Positions 19,775-29,607 are shown, counted from the first letter of the stretch. The stretch is 64,000 nt of DNA from Trichormus sp. M33_DOE_039 (GCA_015296085.1 DVDT01000082.1:97156-161155); one strand, 5' to 3'. Notes: generated by a model not told the origin, from the letters alone. Made by a program: numbers and translations.

Positions 19775-21808
19775 ATGCAATTAATTCTCTGGCAGAGTGT
19801 AACTCATGCTCAGATAGCTTCCGTGTTATCCACACCGATTAAAGACCCAGTACCAGTATTTTTGATGATTTTGGGCATTATGTTAATTGCCCCTCTACTG
19901 TTTGAAAAAATTCGCTTACCGGGGATTGTCGGCTTAATTTTGGCAGGGGTATTAGTCGGGCCGAACGGCTTAGGATTGTTGGCGCGGGATAGCACCATAG
20001 TCCTGTTAGGCACTGTAGGCTTACTATTTCTCATGTTCATGGCTGGGTTGGAAACTAGCTTAGATGACATGAAGTACAACGCAGATAAGGCGGTAATCTT
20101 TGGGCTAGCAACTTTTGCTGTCCCGATGGCCTTGGGTACAGCTGCCATGATGGGCATTGGTTATGGTGTCTTACCTGCAATTTTAGTGGCTTCTTGTTTC
20201 GCTTCCCACACCCTGCTAGCACTACCTATCGCCAGCAAATTGGGCATTATGCGTTCTCAAGTGTTGACTACTACTTTGGGCGGCACTTTAATTACTAATA
20301 TTTTGGCATTGTTGGTATTAGCAGTAGTAGTCAGAGCGCATCAAGGAAGTTTAACTCTGAGTTTTTGGTTATTCCTGATTCCAGCTTTAATCATCTACAC
20401 CTTTTTGACTTTATGGGGTGTACCCCGCATCGGTCAGTGGTTCTTTCAGAGATTTGGCCATGATGAAGGCGCAGAGTTTACTTTTGTCTTAGCTACTTTG
20501 TTTGTGGTGTCCTTCGGGGCAGAATTAGTGCAAATCGAACCGATTATTGGGGCTTTCTTGGCAGGGGTAGCCATTACCCAACTAATTCCTCAACTTAGCC
20601 CTTTAATGAATCGGATTCAATTTATTGGTAACACCTTATTTGTACCGTTCTTCTTGATTTCTGTAGGGATGTTGGTTAATCCTGGGATTTTGATTAAAGA
20701 GCCGCGATCGCTGGTAGTATCTGGTGTCATGGTGGCTGTGGCAATTGTCGCCAAGTACCTACCTGCTTGGGGTGCTGGTAAGTTATTCGGCATGGATTTT
20801 AATCATATTATGGTGATGTTTGGGCTATCGGTTGCACAAGCAGCATCGACTTTAGCAGCGATCACCGTCGCCTACAATATTCAGCTAGTCGATCAATTAA
20901 CAGTCAATGGCACAATTGCCATGATTTTAGTTACTTGTATTGCTTCTCCTTGGGTGACAAATCAATGGGGACGCAAACTCAAGCCAGAAGCCCCTACTAC
21001 CCAAAAACTTCAGGATGATAATATAGGCGATCGCGTTTTAGTTCCAGTCGCTAACCCCAGTACAGAAGATAATCTCCTCAAATTAGCCATCCTTCTTGCT
21101 AAATCAGCAGATGGCACTTTGTTACCACTCCACGTTTTACTAGAAGAAAATACTCCCATTTCCCCAGAAGCAAAAGCAAGACAAAGCCAACTATTATCGA
21201 CTGCGGAAATGATTGCCCATGCAGCAGTTGCTAATGTGACAGCAATTGGTAGAATTGACGAGTCTATTGATAAGGGTATTGCCCGCGTTGCTGAAGAAAA
21301 ACACGCTAGCGTCATTATCTGCGGTTGGAAAGGCTACTCTACTTATCAAGAAAACTTGTTTGGCAGTGTGATAGATCGGATTGTTCAACGTAGCAGTGTT
21401 CCTGTATTGGTATCTCGTTTTCCCCTACCCATTGAACACACCAAGCGGGTATTTTTAGCTTTCACCAGTCAACAAACTCGTGAAAACTCCTTTAAACAAA
21501 GTATTCAATTAGCCCAAAGTTTAGCAACAGAACTCAAAGCCTCCCTACAACTGTTACAAGTTGTCTCAGTCAAAGGGACAATAGGCGACTTAACCGATCT
21601 GGAATTACCTCCAGATACACCGATGCAACAAGTGCGGGGTAATTTCGTCAGACAAGTTTCACGATTACTCAAACCCAATGATTTACTGCTACTAAATGGT
21701 GGAGTAAAACATAAAGCCCAATTACTAGCATTGTTCGGCAAAGCACCAGAAGCGATCGCTCATAATCACCCGGAAATTGCTATGATTATTGCTTATTTTC
21801 CACATTGA
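19775..21808 (+). CDS. CPA2-family cation:proton antiporter with C-terminal USP domains
   Basis: 677 aa. Residues about 20-410 form a Na+/H+ exchanger (KefB/NapA-like) membrane domain with some 12 hydrophobic segments, including LPGIVGLILAGVLVGPNGLG and the conserved acidic-pocket region EPIIGAFLAGVAITQL. Residues about 430-677 hold universal-stress-protein-like folds (VLVPVANPSTEDNLLKLA; SVPVLVSRFPLP), which in related antiporters probably regulate transport by nucleotide binding. There is no TrkA-N domain. It probably exports Na+ or K+ in exchange for protons in the cytoplasmic or thylakoid membrane. The gene appears to be a single-gene unit. Confidence 0.9.
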   Translation: MQLILWQSVTHAQIASVLSTPIKDPVPVFLMILGIMLIAPLLFEKIRLPGIVGLILAGVLVGPNGLGLLARDSTIVLLGTVGLLFLMFMAGLETSLDDMKYNADKAVIFGLATFAVPMALGTAAMMGIGYGVLPAILVASCFASHTLLALPIASKLGIMRSQVLTTTLGGTLITNILALLVLAVVVRAHQGSLTLSFWLFLIPALIIYTFLTLWGVPRIGQWFFQRFGHDEGAEFTFVLATLFVVSFGAELVQIEPIIGAFLAGVAITQLIPQLSPLMNRIQFIGNTLFVPFFLISVGMLVNPGILIKEPRSLVVSGVMVAVAIVAKYLPAWGAGKLFGMDFNHIMVMFGLSVAQAASTLAAITVAYNIQLVDQLTVNGTIAMILVTCIASPWVTNQWGRKLKPEAPTTQKLQDDNIGDRVLVPVANPSTEDNLLKLAILLAKSADGTLLPLHVLLEENTPISPEAKARQSQLLSTAEMIAHAAVANVTAIGRIDESIDKGIARVAEEKHASVIICGWKGYSTYQENLFGSVIDRIVQRSSVPVLVSRFPLPIEHTKRVFLAFTSQQTRENSFKQSIQLAQSLATELKASLQLLQVVSVKGTIGDLTDLELPPDTPMQQVRGNFVRQVSRLLKPNDLLLLNGGVKHKAQLLALFGKAPEAIAHNHPEIAMIIAYFPH

Positions 21809-21811
21809 GAA

Positions 21812-21943
21812 AGGGGTGTAGGGGTATAGGGGTGTGAGGGTGTAGGGGAAGGAAGAAGTTTTTCCCAATCCCCAATCCCCAATCCCCATTACCCCTTATC
21901 CCCAGAGGGGGCCCCGAGTTCCCCAGTCCCCAATCCCCAATCC
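21812..21943. repeat. Mixed short tandem repeats between antiporter gene and mtnA
   Basis: GGTGTAGGGGTATAGGGG units (21812-21850) are followed by CCCCAATCCCCAATCCCC heptamers running up to the mtnA ATG. The repeat reaches within a few bases of the mtnA start, so it forms the entire leader of that gene. Confidence 0.8.
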
Positions 21944-21945
21944 CT

Positions 21946-22998
21946 ATGATTTACCCCGTTATTTGGCAGAATAATTCAGTAGTATTAATTGACCAAACAC
22001 TTTTACCCAATGAGTATAAGGTTGTAGAAATTCACCGTAGCGAAGATATGGCCAGGGCGATTAAAACTATGATTGTCCGGGGTGCGCCGGCTATTGGTGT
22101 AGCCGCAGCTTATGGGATGTATCTGGGCGCGAGGGAAATTCAAACAAGCGATCGCCAAGAATTTTTTGCCCGTTTAGAACAAGTTGCCGATTTGTTGCGT
22201 GCCACTCGTCCCACAGCTGTAAATTTATTTTGGGCAATTAGTCAGATGCTGCAAACTGCCCAAAATACCCCAGGAACGGTAGAAGATATTCAACAAGCTT
22301 TATTCCAAACAGCCCAAGCCATTAACACGGAAGATGTGCAAACCTGTCAGGCGATCGGCGATCATGGTTTGCAAGTATTGCCCAAAGCACCGGAAAAGCT
22401 GACAATACTAACTCACTGTAATGCTGGGGCTTTAGCTACGGCAGGTTATGGTACAGCCTTGGGAGTTGTGCGTTCAGCTTGGCGCGAAGGAAGGTTATCA
22501 CGCTTGTTTGCCGATGAAACACGTCCCCGTTTGCAAGGTGCAAAACTCACAGCCTGGGAAGCTGTACAAGAAGGTATACCCGTAACTGTGATTACCGATA
22601 ACATGGCGGCCCATTGTATGCAGCAAGGTTTAATTCATGCTGTAGTTGTCGGTGCCGATCGCATTGCAGCTAATGGTGACACTGCTAATAAAATAGGTAC
22701 GTATAGTTTAGCGATCGTTGCTAAAGCCCATAATATTCCTTTTTTTGTGGCAGCACCTCTTTCTACCATTGATTTTAAATTATCTGATGGTAGTCAAATT
22801 CCCATTGAAGAACGCCACCCAGAAGAAATTTATCAAGTTGGTGATACCATCCTCACACCATCCGGTGTGGAATTTTATAACCCAGCTTTTGATGTCACTC
22901 CAGCCGATTTAATTACAGCTATTATTACCGAAAATGGTGCATTTGCTCCTAGTGAATTGGCAAAATCATCACTCAGACAAAAAGCAGGAAAATTTTAG
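21946..22998 (+). CDS. mtnA: S-methyl-5-thioribose-1-phosphate isomerase
   Basis: Isomerises methylthioribose 1-phosphate to methylthioribulose 1-phosphate in the methionine salvage pathway. The 350-aa protein has the catalytic cysteine at 158 in [19 protein letters not shown] and the catalytic aspartate at 238 in [34 protein letters not shown] near the N-terminus is the family signature. It shares the eIF2B-alpha fold. Length is normal. The ATG follows directly on a heptamer repeat, with no recognisable ribosome site. No other salvage gene is adjacent. Confidence 0.96.
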   Translation: MIYPVIWQNNSVVLIDQTLLPNEYKVVEIHRSEDMARAIKTMIVRGAPAIGVAAAYGMYLGAREIQTSDRQEFFARLEQVADLLRATRPTAVNLFWAISQMLQTAQNTPGTVEDIQQALFQTAQAINTEDVQTCQAIGDHGLQVLPKAPEKLTILTHCNAGALATAGYGTALGVVRSAWREGRLSRLFADETRPRLQGAKLTAWEAVQEGIPVTVITDNMAAHCMQQGLIHAVVVGADRIAANGDTANKIGTYSLAIVAKAHNIPFFVAAPLSTIDFKLSDGSQIPIEERHPEEIYQVGDTILTPSGVEFYNPAFDVTPADLITAIITENGAFAPSELAKSSLRQKAGKF

Positions 22999-23134
22999 AT
23001 TTTGAAATTTGAATGAGTATTATTTTGTGCTGATTTTTAATGAAGTGAAATAAATATTTGTAAATTTGTCTTGACATCTTCTTCTGTTTTCTAGACAACC
23101 GAATCTAGAATATACAAGTTGTCAAAACAAATTT

Positions 23135-23650
23135 ATGAATCAGTTAATTATTGCTATTTCTGTAACTTCTGTTTTATTCATTAGTAGTTGTAATAATGCA
23201 GCACCTAATAATATTCAAGAGACACCCAGTAATCAACAAGTTACACCAGATAAAACCCAAAATTCCAGCCAGGATACTAACACACCTGACAATACCGTAA
23301 TAGCAACTGCAACTCCTGAAAATAGTGAGGCTAATAATAGTCAAGCTGAAGCGGAGAATATACAGCCAGAAGTTGGTACAGTCAAAGAATTAGTCAATGG
23401 TGATTTGAAGTGTTACGTCACTCTAATAGATGAAAATGGCACGGAACATAATGTAGGCGCAACTTTTGAAATTTGCGCTGAAGATACCAAGTTTTTAAAT
23501 AAAAAAATCCGTGCTACTTATGAAGTTGTGTCAGTTAACGATTGTGAAAGTGCTGAACCATGCGGCAAAACTCGTGATGAATCTTTAATTAGTAAAATGG
23601 AAATTTTAGATGAAACCTCAGAAAACGAGTCTCAAGATAATGATAGATAA
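23135..23650 (+). CDS. Putative lipoprotein of unknown function
   Basis: 171 aa. A short signal peptide ends in a lipobox (FISSC, Cys at about 19), so it is probably lipid-anchored. Residues 20-75 are a Pro/Thr/Asn/Gln-rich linker of low complexity. The C-terminal part (about 80-155) has four cysteines (LKCYV, FEICAED, NDCESAEPCGK) and could fold as a small disulfide-stabilised domain. No family recognised and no functional context; it converges on the collagen-like gene. Confidence 0.72.
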   Translation: MNQLIIAISVTSVLFISSCNNAAPNNIQETPSNQQVTPDKTQNSSQDTNTPDNTVIATATPENSEANNSQAEAENIQPEVGTVKELVNGDLKCYVTLIDENGTEHNVGATFEICAEDTKFLNKKIRATYEVVSVNDCESAEPCGKTRDESLISKMEILDETSENESQDNDR

Positions 23651-23758
23651 TCAAGAATAGAGAGAAGAATCAACAAGATTGGTCAAGTCGCTTCTCTACG
23701 AGACGCTGCGCGAACGCTCCAATTCAAAATTAAAAATGCAAAATTCAAAATTAAAGAC

Positions 23759-23817
23759 AATTAGTGGGGGCTTGAAACCGCCACTAATTGAAGACCGCTA
23801 AATTGAAAATTTAGCGG
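23759..23817. repeat. Twin hairpins each followed by GGGGGCTTGAA
   Basis: AATTAGTGG / CCACTAATT (9 bp) and CCGCTAAATT / AATTTAGCGG (10 bp, loop GAA) stand back to back, each carrying a GGGGGCTTGAA on one side. They lie in a spacer rich in AATTCAAAATTA units between two convergent genes. The related GGGGCTTGAACC occurs near 60533. Probably a dispersed repeat; it may also stop transcription from both sides. Confidence 0.7.
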
Positions 23818-23905
23818 GGGCTTGAACCCAGAATTAATTAATTCAAAATTGTTCATTTTGAATTCAAAATACAAAATGAACAATAAAGATAGTTTCCTGT
23901 TGTAC

Positions 23906-25309
23906 TTACATTTGATTTTTCAGTGGTTTACGAATAGCACCTTGCCAAGTAATAGTTTGCTTGGTTGAACGTCCTCCCAAAGAGCGAGTTGCGACAACTT
24001 CAATATCAACCTTGACACCAGGGCGTAAATATTCTCTATTGATTTTCAATTTACCCAAAGCCAGGATAAAACGATTGTAATCACGAGTGATGAGTGTACT
24101 AGGAATTTCGCCTTCGTATTGAGTTCTATAGTCAGTGAACCCAGAATTATCATCCTTGACCCGAAATTTCACCCGAAATTGAGTCTCAATGGCATCTGAT
24201 TTAGACGCTAAATCTACTATTTTTAAATTCAGGTTTTCCCCTGCATCAGCAAATTCTGCTACCGCTAACCTGGTCACATCTGTTTTCAAGATAGCGTGGT
24301 TAACTGTAAATTTGGTTGAGTTAGCCTCGTTGCTGCTGCTACCAGCAACCCACACATCATCAGGAAAATTCACTTCCACTTGCTTGTTATCATTTAAAGT
24401 GACTGTAACTGCCTGATTGCCAAAGTTGGTGATGGGTTGCTTTTCTTGCCAAACCACTTGAACAGCAGTTTCTAAGCGTTCCTCGAATTCCCGATACTCA
24501 TCAGCAACTATCGACCCAGGAGCTAGCAGAGATGTAGCACCCTGGCGGAGTTTCCATTTGTGTTTTGACAGGTTCATCTGTGTACTGGTGAGTTCAGATA
24601 TTGGGACTGTAAGACTGGGAGTTTCTTCTGGCAAAGTTTGCTGACTATTAACAATACTCAAAATGCCTAATTTGCCTGTTTTACCATCGCTACCATCGCT
24701 ACCATCACGTCCATCCCTACCGTCGTAACATCTGTAGCGTTTCTTTGTACATTTATAATCAGGACTACCCGGTTTTCCTGTGCAAGTTTCTTTCTCCCAA
24801 CTACGCCGCCGACACCGACAACCTGCTACACCACGTCCACCCCGACCGCCACGTCCGCCGTCTCCAGGGTTTGCACGCACAAGAATTTTTTGTAAATCTG
24901 CCAAGCTTGTGTAATAAACTGTGAGATTACCACCGTTTCCGCCATCTCCCCCTCTCCCACCATTCCCACCATCAACACCATGAGGTGCTGTAATGTCGTG
25001 GTTGGGGTTGCGTTCTGGGTGACGACAGCTAGACCGAGAACCGCTTCCACCATCTTCTCCATCTTCCCCATTTTGGCCTGATAAGTCGAGATTGACAGAT
25101 GAACCATTAGCGACAAGACTTTGGTTGTCACCGTCACGGCCTTTTCTACCTTGTCGCCCACTAGTACCGTTGTAACTACTTTGCCCATAATTTTCATATC
25201 GCTCATTAGCTATGGCCGGGCAGAAAACTGAGCCAGAAGCAGGTAACAAGCTGCTAAATAGACAAAATGTTAATAGTAGTGGTAGCTTACTCCTCAAACC
25301 TTTGCTCAT
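23906..25309 (-). CDS. Exported collagen-like glycine-rich protein
   Basis: 467 aa. A signal peptide (PLLLTFCLFSSLLPASGSVF, cleavage near AIANE) is followed by a Gly-X-Y-rich region at about 45-215, with units such as GRQGRKGRDGDN and GGNGGRGGDGGNGGN. A cysteine- and arginine-rich patch interrupts it near 165-195 (CRCRRRSW, ETCTGKPG, KKRYRCYDG). The rest (about 220-467) is a non-repetitive, probably beta-rich domain. This suggests a secreted or surface fibrous protein, perhaps in the sheath. The very low codon complexity also opens a long spurious frame on another register, which I do not call. Confidence 0.8.
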   Translation of the reverse strand: MSKGLRSKLPLLLTFCLFSSLLPASGSVFCPAIANERYENYGQSSYNGTSGRQGRKGRDGDNQSLVANGSSVNLDLSGQNGEDGEDGGSGSRSSCRHPERNPNHDITAPHGVDGGNGGRGGDGGNGGNLTVYYTSLADLQKILVRANPGDGGRGGRGGRGVAGCRCRRRSWEKETCTGKPGSPDYKCTKKRYRCYDGRDGRDGSDGSDGKTGKLGILSIVNSQQTLPEETPSLTVPISELTSTQMNLSKHKWKLRQGATSLLAPGSIVADEYREFEERLETAVQVVWQEKQPITNFGNQAVTVTLNDNKQVEVNFPDDVWVAGSSSNEANSTKFTVNHAILKTDVTRLAVAEFADAGENLNLKIVDLASKSDAIETQFRVKFRVKDDNSGFTDYRTQYEGEIPSTLITRDYNRFILALGKLKINREYLRPGVKVDIEVVATRSLGGRSTKQTITWQGAIRKPLKNQM

Positions 25310-25384
25310 CGTGGGAATCTTAGGGCTTTAACTCAAAAGACGTTGATATTTAGTATTTTGCTCCCTGTTTATACTTAGATGTCT

Positions 25385-25416
25385 AAAATAACCCCAGCTT
25401 CTTGAGGAAACTGGGG
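25385..25416 (-). terminator. Intrinsic terminator of acsF
   Basis: On the minus strand CCCCAG, loop of 13 bases, CTGGGG, then TTATTTTAG. It lies about 45 bp past the acsF stop and before the next minus-strand gene, separating the two. Confidence 0.8.
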
Positions 25417-25461
25417 TACTAGTTGCTGAGCTAAAATTTTGATGACTTAGCTTTTGATGAC

Positions 25462-26538
25462 TTAGCGAGCTGCACCTTGAGCAGAAACAGCGTCAATGGG
25501 TTTCATCAAGAACAGCTTCAGGAATTGCCAACCAGTCGAGATTAAAACTGGTAGCTTCTGGAAGAATTGGAGGAATTTAGGAGTGTTAGAGTTAGCGATC
25601 GCACTCAGTTTTTCGCTATTCTTGACGCAGATATCCAGGCGTTCATAAAACTCTGGGCTATCTACATCCAGCATCACGGGGAAGACTCTACCAGCTGTTT
25701 CATTAGTTTTCTTAATGACATAGATGTCGTATTCCCGTGCATCTAAACCAATAGAAGCGTAAAAGTCTTTCCGTTGGATGTCATTGAGATACATGGTGGC
25801 AAATACTGACAATAGGAAGAAACGACTCCATAGTTTCGCCTTCCAGTCGTTCAGCATTTGTGGCTGAGATTTCATGATCGCATCAAAGAAATCACCATGA
25901 CGGTTTTCATCCTGACACCAGTTTTCAAAGAACCGGAAAATTGGATAAATCCGGTCTTCAGGATGTGCTTCTAAGTGGCGATAAATGGTGATATAACGCC
26001 AGTAACCAATCTTCTCCGAGAGATAGGTAGCGTAGAAAATAAATTTCGGTTTAAAGAAGGTGTAATTGCGGCTCTTAGTTAAAAACCCTAAGTCCAAAGA
26101 CAGGTTAAAGTCCGACATTGCTTTATTCAAAAAGCCAGCATGACGCGCTTCATCCCGTGACATCAGGTTAAAGCATTCTGCCAAAACAGGGCTTTTATCC
26201 TTCAAACGGCGACCGAGTTCTTTGTATAGCAAAAAGCCAGAGAATTCTGCTGTACAAGACCGTTCGAGAAATTCCACGAACAAGCGGCGAGTGTCCCCGT
26301 CAATGTGATCCCAGGATTGTTCAAACTCGGCATCCCGAACGAAGTGATGGCGGTTATAGTCAGCACGGAATTCTTCCAGAATGGCGAGTAACTCGTCTTC
26401 ATTGACGGAGATGTCCATCCGCGCCATCTCATCAAAATCGGTAGTGTAAAACCGGGGTGTTAATAGAGTTTCTTTTGCCGGGACTTTAATCCCCGGACGG
26501 ATTTCTTCAAAGCCTGGCTTTTTTAGGGAATCTACCAT
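25462..26538 (-). CDS. acsF: Mg-protoporphyrin IX monomethyl ester (oxidative) cyclase, aerobic
   Basis: Membrane-associated di-iron enzyme that forms the fifth ring of chlorophyll using oxygen. The 358-aa protein shows the ferritin-like iron-binding motifs: the glutamate in [16 protein letters not shown], the EARH set in [12 protein letters not shown] and the ENRH set in [12 protein letters not shown]. Length fits cyanobacterial AcsF (ChlA). Cyanobacteria often have a second copy used at low oxygen; which form this is cannot be told from sequence alone. It is followed by its own terminator. gun4, another chlorophyll-pathway gene, lies about 18 kb away. Confidence 0.96.
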   Translation of the reverse strand: MVDSLKKPGFEEIRPGIKVPAKETLLTPRFYTTDFDEMARMDISVNEDELLAILEEFRADYNRHHFVRDAEFEQSWDHIDGDTRRLFVEFLERSCTAEFSGFLLYKELGRRLKDKSPVLAECFNLMSRDEARHAGFLNKAMSDFNLSLDLGFLTKSRNYTFFKPKFIFYATYLSEKIGYWRYITIYRHLEAHPEDRIYPIFRFFENWCQDENRHGDFFDAIMKSQPQMLNDWKAKLWSRFFLLSVFATMYLNDIQRKDFYASIGLDAREYDIYVIKKTNETAGRVFPVMLDVDSPEFYERLDICVKNSEKLSAIANSNTPKFLQFFQKLPVLISTGWQFLKLFLMKPIDAVSAQGAAR

Positions 26539-26971
26539 GTCCTAATTGCTCTTTTGTTTTTATTATCTTGACTACAAGCTGGAGAACCAAAGGTTATGCT
26601 CTCACAAGGCACAACAGCCGACAATAATTAATTTGTATAAAATTCAGTCTACCAAGGTGTAGAGGTAAACTGGTAGGCAAAACGTTAAGAGTTGCAACAA
26701 TAGTTCAAGATTTACCGAATTTAGTAACCAAGATGGGGAATTGGGGAGGCAGTGCGGTTTTGTGGTCTCCCCAAGAGGAGCAACTGCCCTCATGGGGTGA
26801 GACAGTGCGGTCTTCCCTACGGGACGCTATGCGTAGCTTGCTTTCTCGGAGGATTGCGGAGAGATAAGGGAGAAGAGGGAAACAAGGAAGAAAACCATTA
26901 ATGACTAATGACTAAATTTGGTAATTGGTTAAAATTTTTAGATAAAGCTACAAAAGCGACATGGCGATCTA
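26539..26971. other. Spacer between acsF and the TM2-domain gene, with dispersed repeats
   Basis: 433 bp. The acsF side should hold its promoter. A dispersed repeat (about 26733-26870) contains GGGGAGGCAGTGCGG, CTCCCCAAGAGGAGCAACTGCC and GGGACGCTATGCGTAGC; an AATGACT heptamer pair lies at 26900-26915. No gene seen. Confidence 0.55.
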
Positions 26972-27955
26972 ATGAGTGATCATTTGAATAAGCTGCAACT
27001 AGGCTGGGAGCGATTGCAAAAAGCAGATAATGACTCAGAACTATTGGGTTACGCGTTGGTCAGTTTTCATGGCGCGTTGGAGAATTATTTTCGTGACTGG
27101 TTGGCTACTAACAATTCCCTTGATTTCGCTCAACGAGAAAGGGTGCAAGACCCGCAACAAGTTCAATGGAAAGAGTTGCTTGACTTGATACAACAGTATC
27201 GTGGTTTGAGTGCAGAAGATTTTCGTCGCATCCTTAATGCTAACAAGCTGCGTCAAGAAGTTGCTAACGGGAATCGATTTCAAGGCACACGAGCTGATGT
27301 GGAAGTCTATGGCCAACTTGTACAACAACTGATTACTAGTCCTGGTTTTGCAACTCCCCCTGCGTCTGGTTTTTACGCACCGCACAATAGACCTCAGGGT
27401 AGTGGGGAAATCTCTAAAGTCTTTGATACATTGACCACTGAAATTAATCGTTTAGATCGTCAAATTAATCCTACAGGTAACAATCGTTTGCCTATTTCTT
27501 ATATCTTGTGTGGGTTAGGGTTCGTAGTCCCGATAGGAGGATTACACCGTTTATATAATGGACAAATTGGTACGGGCTTGTTGTGGTTGTGTACTTTTGG
27601 GTTATTTTACGTTGGGCAGTTTGTAGATTTGTTTCTCTTACCTGGGATGGTGGAAGAATATAAACGCAATTTGCGCGCTCAAGCTGGTGTATCTTCCTTT
27701 GGTGTGCCACTAAATCATCCAGTAGTTGCGTCCCAAGTCCATCCCCCAAAGGGTAATGAATTGATGATTCGACTCATCGAGGTAGCGGAAAGTAGAGGTG
27801 GTAGCTTGACTGTAACTCAAGGTGTGAAAGCTACGGGTGCTAGCTTTGCGGAAGTCGAAACTGCTCTGAAGGAAATGTTTAAATCTGGTTATGTGAAAAT
27901 AGATAACGACCCTGTTTCTGGAGCCGTTACCTACTATTTTCACGAACTCGACTAA
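26972..27955 (+). CDS. TM2-domain membrane protein
   Basis: 327 aa in three parts. Residues 1-115 are soluble and alpha-helical. Residues about 170-235 form a TM2 domain: two membrane helices (SYILCGLGFVVPIGGLHRLY and LLWLCTFGLFYVGQFVDLF) joined by a NGQIGTG turn. Residues about 255-327 look like a small winged-helix module (LMIRLIEVAESRGGSLTVTQ). Function unknown. Its stop overlaps the stop of the convergent DUF2996 gene by four bases, so the two transcripts must overlap. Confidence 0.8.
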   Translation: MSDHLNKLQLGWERLQKADNDSELLGYALVSFHGALENYFRDWLATNNSLDFAQRERVQDPQQVQWKELLDLIQQYRGLSAEDFRRILNANKLRQEVANGNRFQGTRADVEVYGQLVQQLITSPGFATPPASGFYAPHNRPQGSGEISKVFDTLTTEINRLDRQINPTGNNRLPISYILCGLGFVVPIGGLHRLYNGQIGTGLLWLCTFGLFYVGQFVDLFLLPGMVEEYKRNLRAQAGVSSFGVPLNHPVVASQVHPPKGNELMIRLIEVAESRGGSLTVTQGVKATGASFAEVETALKEMFKSGYVKIDNDPVSGAVTYYFHELD

Positions 27956-28566
27956 TTTCTACCTAGCCACTTTTGACCGTTCAGGCGATAAACTAACCGA
28001 GATACCAACATATCTAGTGTTATTTTCCGCTCATCGATTAAGAATGACTCAAGGGTGCTGGGCTTTTTACCTTCGTTACAAGAAAACCCTTTTTTACCTT
28101 GAATATCTTCATCGGGGAAATATACATTAAACTGACGCTGGCCGTTTTGCCAACTACCAACGATTTGCCAGCATTCTTCAGCTGATTGAAATCCAGCAAC
28201 GGGGAGCTTTTGCTTTTTAAAAGCTAATTGTAAATCTCCTACCCCTTCTGCTGCGATCGCTTTTTGCAATGCTGGTAAGTAATGTTGCTCCATGAACTCG
28301 ACAAATGGCTTGTCTTCTACTGCTGGAGCTTTTTCTTTCTTGGCTGCGGCGGGTTTAGCGGCTGCTGGTTGTTCTGTCTGAGTAGCAGCATTGGGATTAG
28401 TTTTTGGGTTCGCTGCTTTGGGGTCTGGTGCGTTAGCAGTAGGAATATCAGTTGCTACTGGTTCGCTAGTGCTGGGAGCGTTTGCTGCTGAGACAGTGGG
28501 GGCTTTTTGGTCAACAGTGCTGGGAATTTGATCTCCTGCCTGATTTTGATTGGTTTCGTCTGCCAT
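27952..28566 (-). CDS. DUF2996-family protein
   Basis: 204 aa. The N-terminal 90 residues are low-complexity, rich in Ala, Pro and Lys. The C-terminal part (about 92-204), with FVEFMEQHYLPALQKAI, CWQIVGSWQNGQRQF and the end RLNGQKWLGRN, fits DUF2996, a family found in cyanobacteria and chloroplasts. Function unknown. It has a four-base convergent overlap with the TM2 gene. Confidence 0.8.
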   Translation of the reverse strand: MADETNQNQAGDQIPSTVDQKAPTVSAANAPSTSEPVATDIPTANAPDPKAANPKTNPNAATQTEQPAAAKPAAAKKEKAPAVEDKPFVEFMEQHYLPALQKAIAAEGVGDLQLAFKKQKLPVAGFQSAEECWQIVGSWQNGQRQFNVYFPDEDIQGKKGFSCNEGKKPSTLESFLIDERKITLDMLVSRLVYRLNGQKWLGRN

Positions 28567-28881
28567 TGCTTAGATCAATCCTTTATCTAGCTTTTCGAGC
28601 GTCGCTCACCTTGAAGTAGTAAGTTATTTTCATTTTGACATAGGAGAGATGGCCAGACTAATTTGTATTTCCTAATTGTTAATTGGTAATTCGTAATTGT
28701 AGATTTCAGTAAATTTAATGATTAATAGAGAATCATCAATAGTTAATCATCAAAAAACTGATGTTGTGACTAGATAATTGGCTATTGATTAGTACAATTA
28801 ATTGAATTATTGATTATTTTTAACAGTCAAATACTTTACTTCGATTTGTTCCTAATTCTTGGTTCTTCGTTCTCCATTCCC
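28567..28881. other. AT-rich spacer
   Basis: 315 bp with AATTGGTAATTCGTAATTG and TTAATCATCAAAA-type repeats (about 28672-28755). It precedes the DUF2996 gene and follows the tetR gene (both on the minus strand). No gene or clear terminator seen. Confidence 0.4.
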
Positions 28882-29499
28882 TTACTCAGCGCAGTTGATA
28901 ATCAAATGAGTTAAGGCATCGATTAGGCGATCGCTCTCCATTGGCATAATATCTTTACCGTGCATAATCTCTTGCGTCATCACAAAATGCACCAATGAGC
29001 CAATCAAAATTCTGGCGGTGGCTTCTGGGTCGGGAATATTGAGTTCGGAGCGAGAAGCAAGATATTTACTAATAGTTTCTATTGCTGGTTTAGCGATGCT
29101 ACCAATAAAGACCTGTGCTAACTCTGGAAATCTTGCCGACTCTCCCATCAATAAACGCTCAAATGATTGGTATTCCGGGTCATTCACCATCTGATTTAAA
29201 GCAGTTTTGGCTAGCCGTCGCAGCACTATATAGGGTTCTCCCTGCAAAGGTTGTGTACCCAAAATTGACTGAAACCGCTTTCTGGCTAATTTCTCAATTA
29301 AGGCTCTAAACAGTCCCTCCTTATCTTGAAAGTGACTGTAAACCGTGGCTTTGGAAACTCCTGCCGCCTCTGCAACTTTATCCATACTCGTAGCCGCATA
29401 GCCATTTGCTAAAAATTCCTGCATCGCTCCTTGCAGAATTTTCTCGACTTTTTCGGTAGAATTTGAGCGTTCTGTATCCCCAGCTTTTGGGCGTGCCAT
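28882..29499 (-). CDS. TetR-family transcriptional regulator
   Basis: 205 aa. The N-terminal helix-turn-helix (about 20-66) has the family pattern FLANGYAATSMDKVAEAAGV then SKATVYSHFQDKEGLFRALI. The C-terminal ligand domain resembles the AcrR/TetR_C type. It is divergent from the devBCA-like exporter across a 343-bp region with two palindromes sharing ACTAAAC/GTTTAGT arms, so it probably represses both itself and the exporter until a ligand binds. The ligand is unknown but is likely a substrate, or related to a substrate, of the exporter. Confidence 0.92.
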   Translation of the reverse strand: MARPKAGDTERSNSTEKVEKILQGAMQEFLANGYAATSMDKVAEAAGVSKATVYSHFQDKEGLFRALIEKLARKRFQSILGTQPLQGEPYIVLRRLAKTALNQMVNDPEYQSFERLLMGESARFPELAQVFIGSIAKPAIETISKYLASRSELNIPDPEATARILIGSLVHFVMTQEIMHGKDIMPMESDRLIDALTHLIINCAE

Positions 29500-29553
29500 A
29501 TATGAATGATTCCTTGGAAGTGGCGGCGTTAGCAGCTATTAAAAGAGCATCAC

Positions 29554-29581
29554 TTGACTAAACTAGTCAGTTTAGTATAAT
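29554..29581 (+). promoter_or_regulatory. Strong promoter for the devBCA-like operon
   Basis: TTGACT (29554-29559), 16-bp spacer, TATAAT (29576-29581). The spacer is almost completely filled by an 8+8-bp palindrome, so the promoter should be shut when the regulator is bound. It lies about 260 bp before the likely devB start. Confidence 0.78.
29557..29576. promoter_or_regulatory. Candidate TetR operator 1
   Basis: ACTAAACT, spacer AGTC, AGTTTAGT: perfect 8-bp arms. It lies between the -35 and -10 boxes of the exporter promoter. Confidence 0.75.
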
Positions 29582-29592
29582 CATATTATAAG

Positions 29593-29607
29593 ACTAAACA
29601 GTTTAGT
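29593..29607. promoter_or_regulatory. Candidate TetR operator 2
   Basis: ACTAAAC, central A, GTTTAGT: perfect 7-bp arms with the same sequence as operator 1. It lies directly upstream (on the minus strand) of a TATAAT-like box at 29585-29590 read toward tetR, so it could give autoregulation. Confidence 0.72.

Noticed and set aside
24826..25206. 126-codon frame inside the collagen-like gene, other register
   Set aside because: Arises from the repetitive Gly codons read in another frame.
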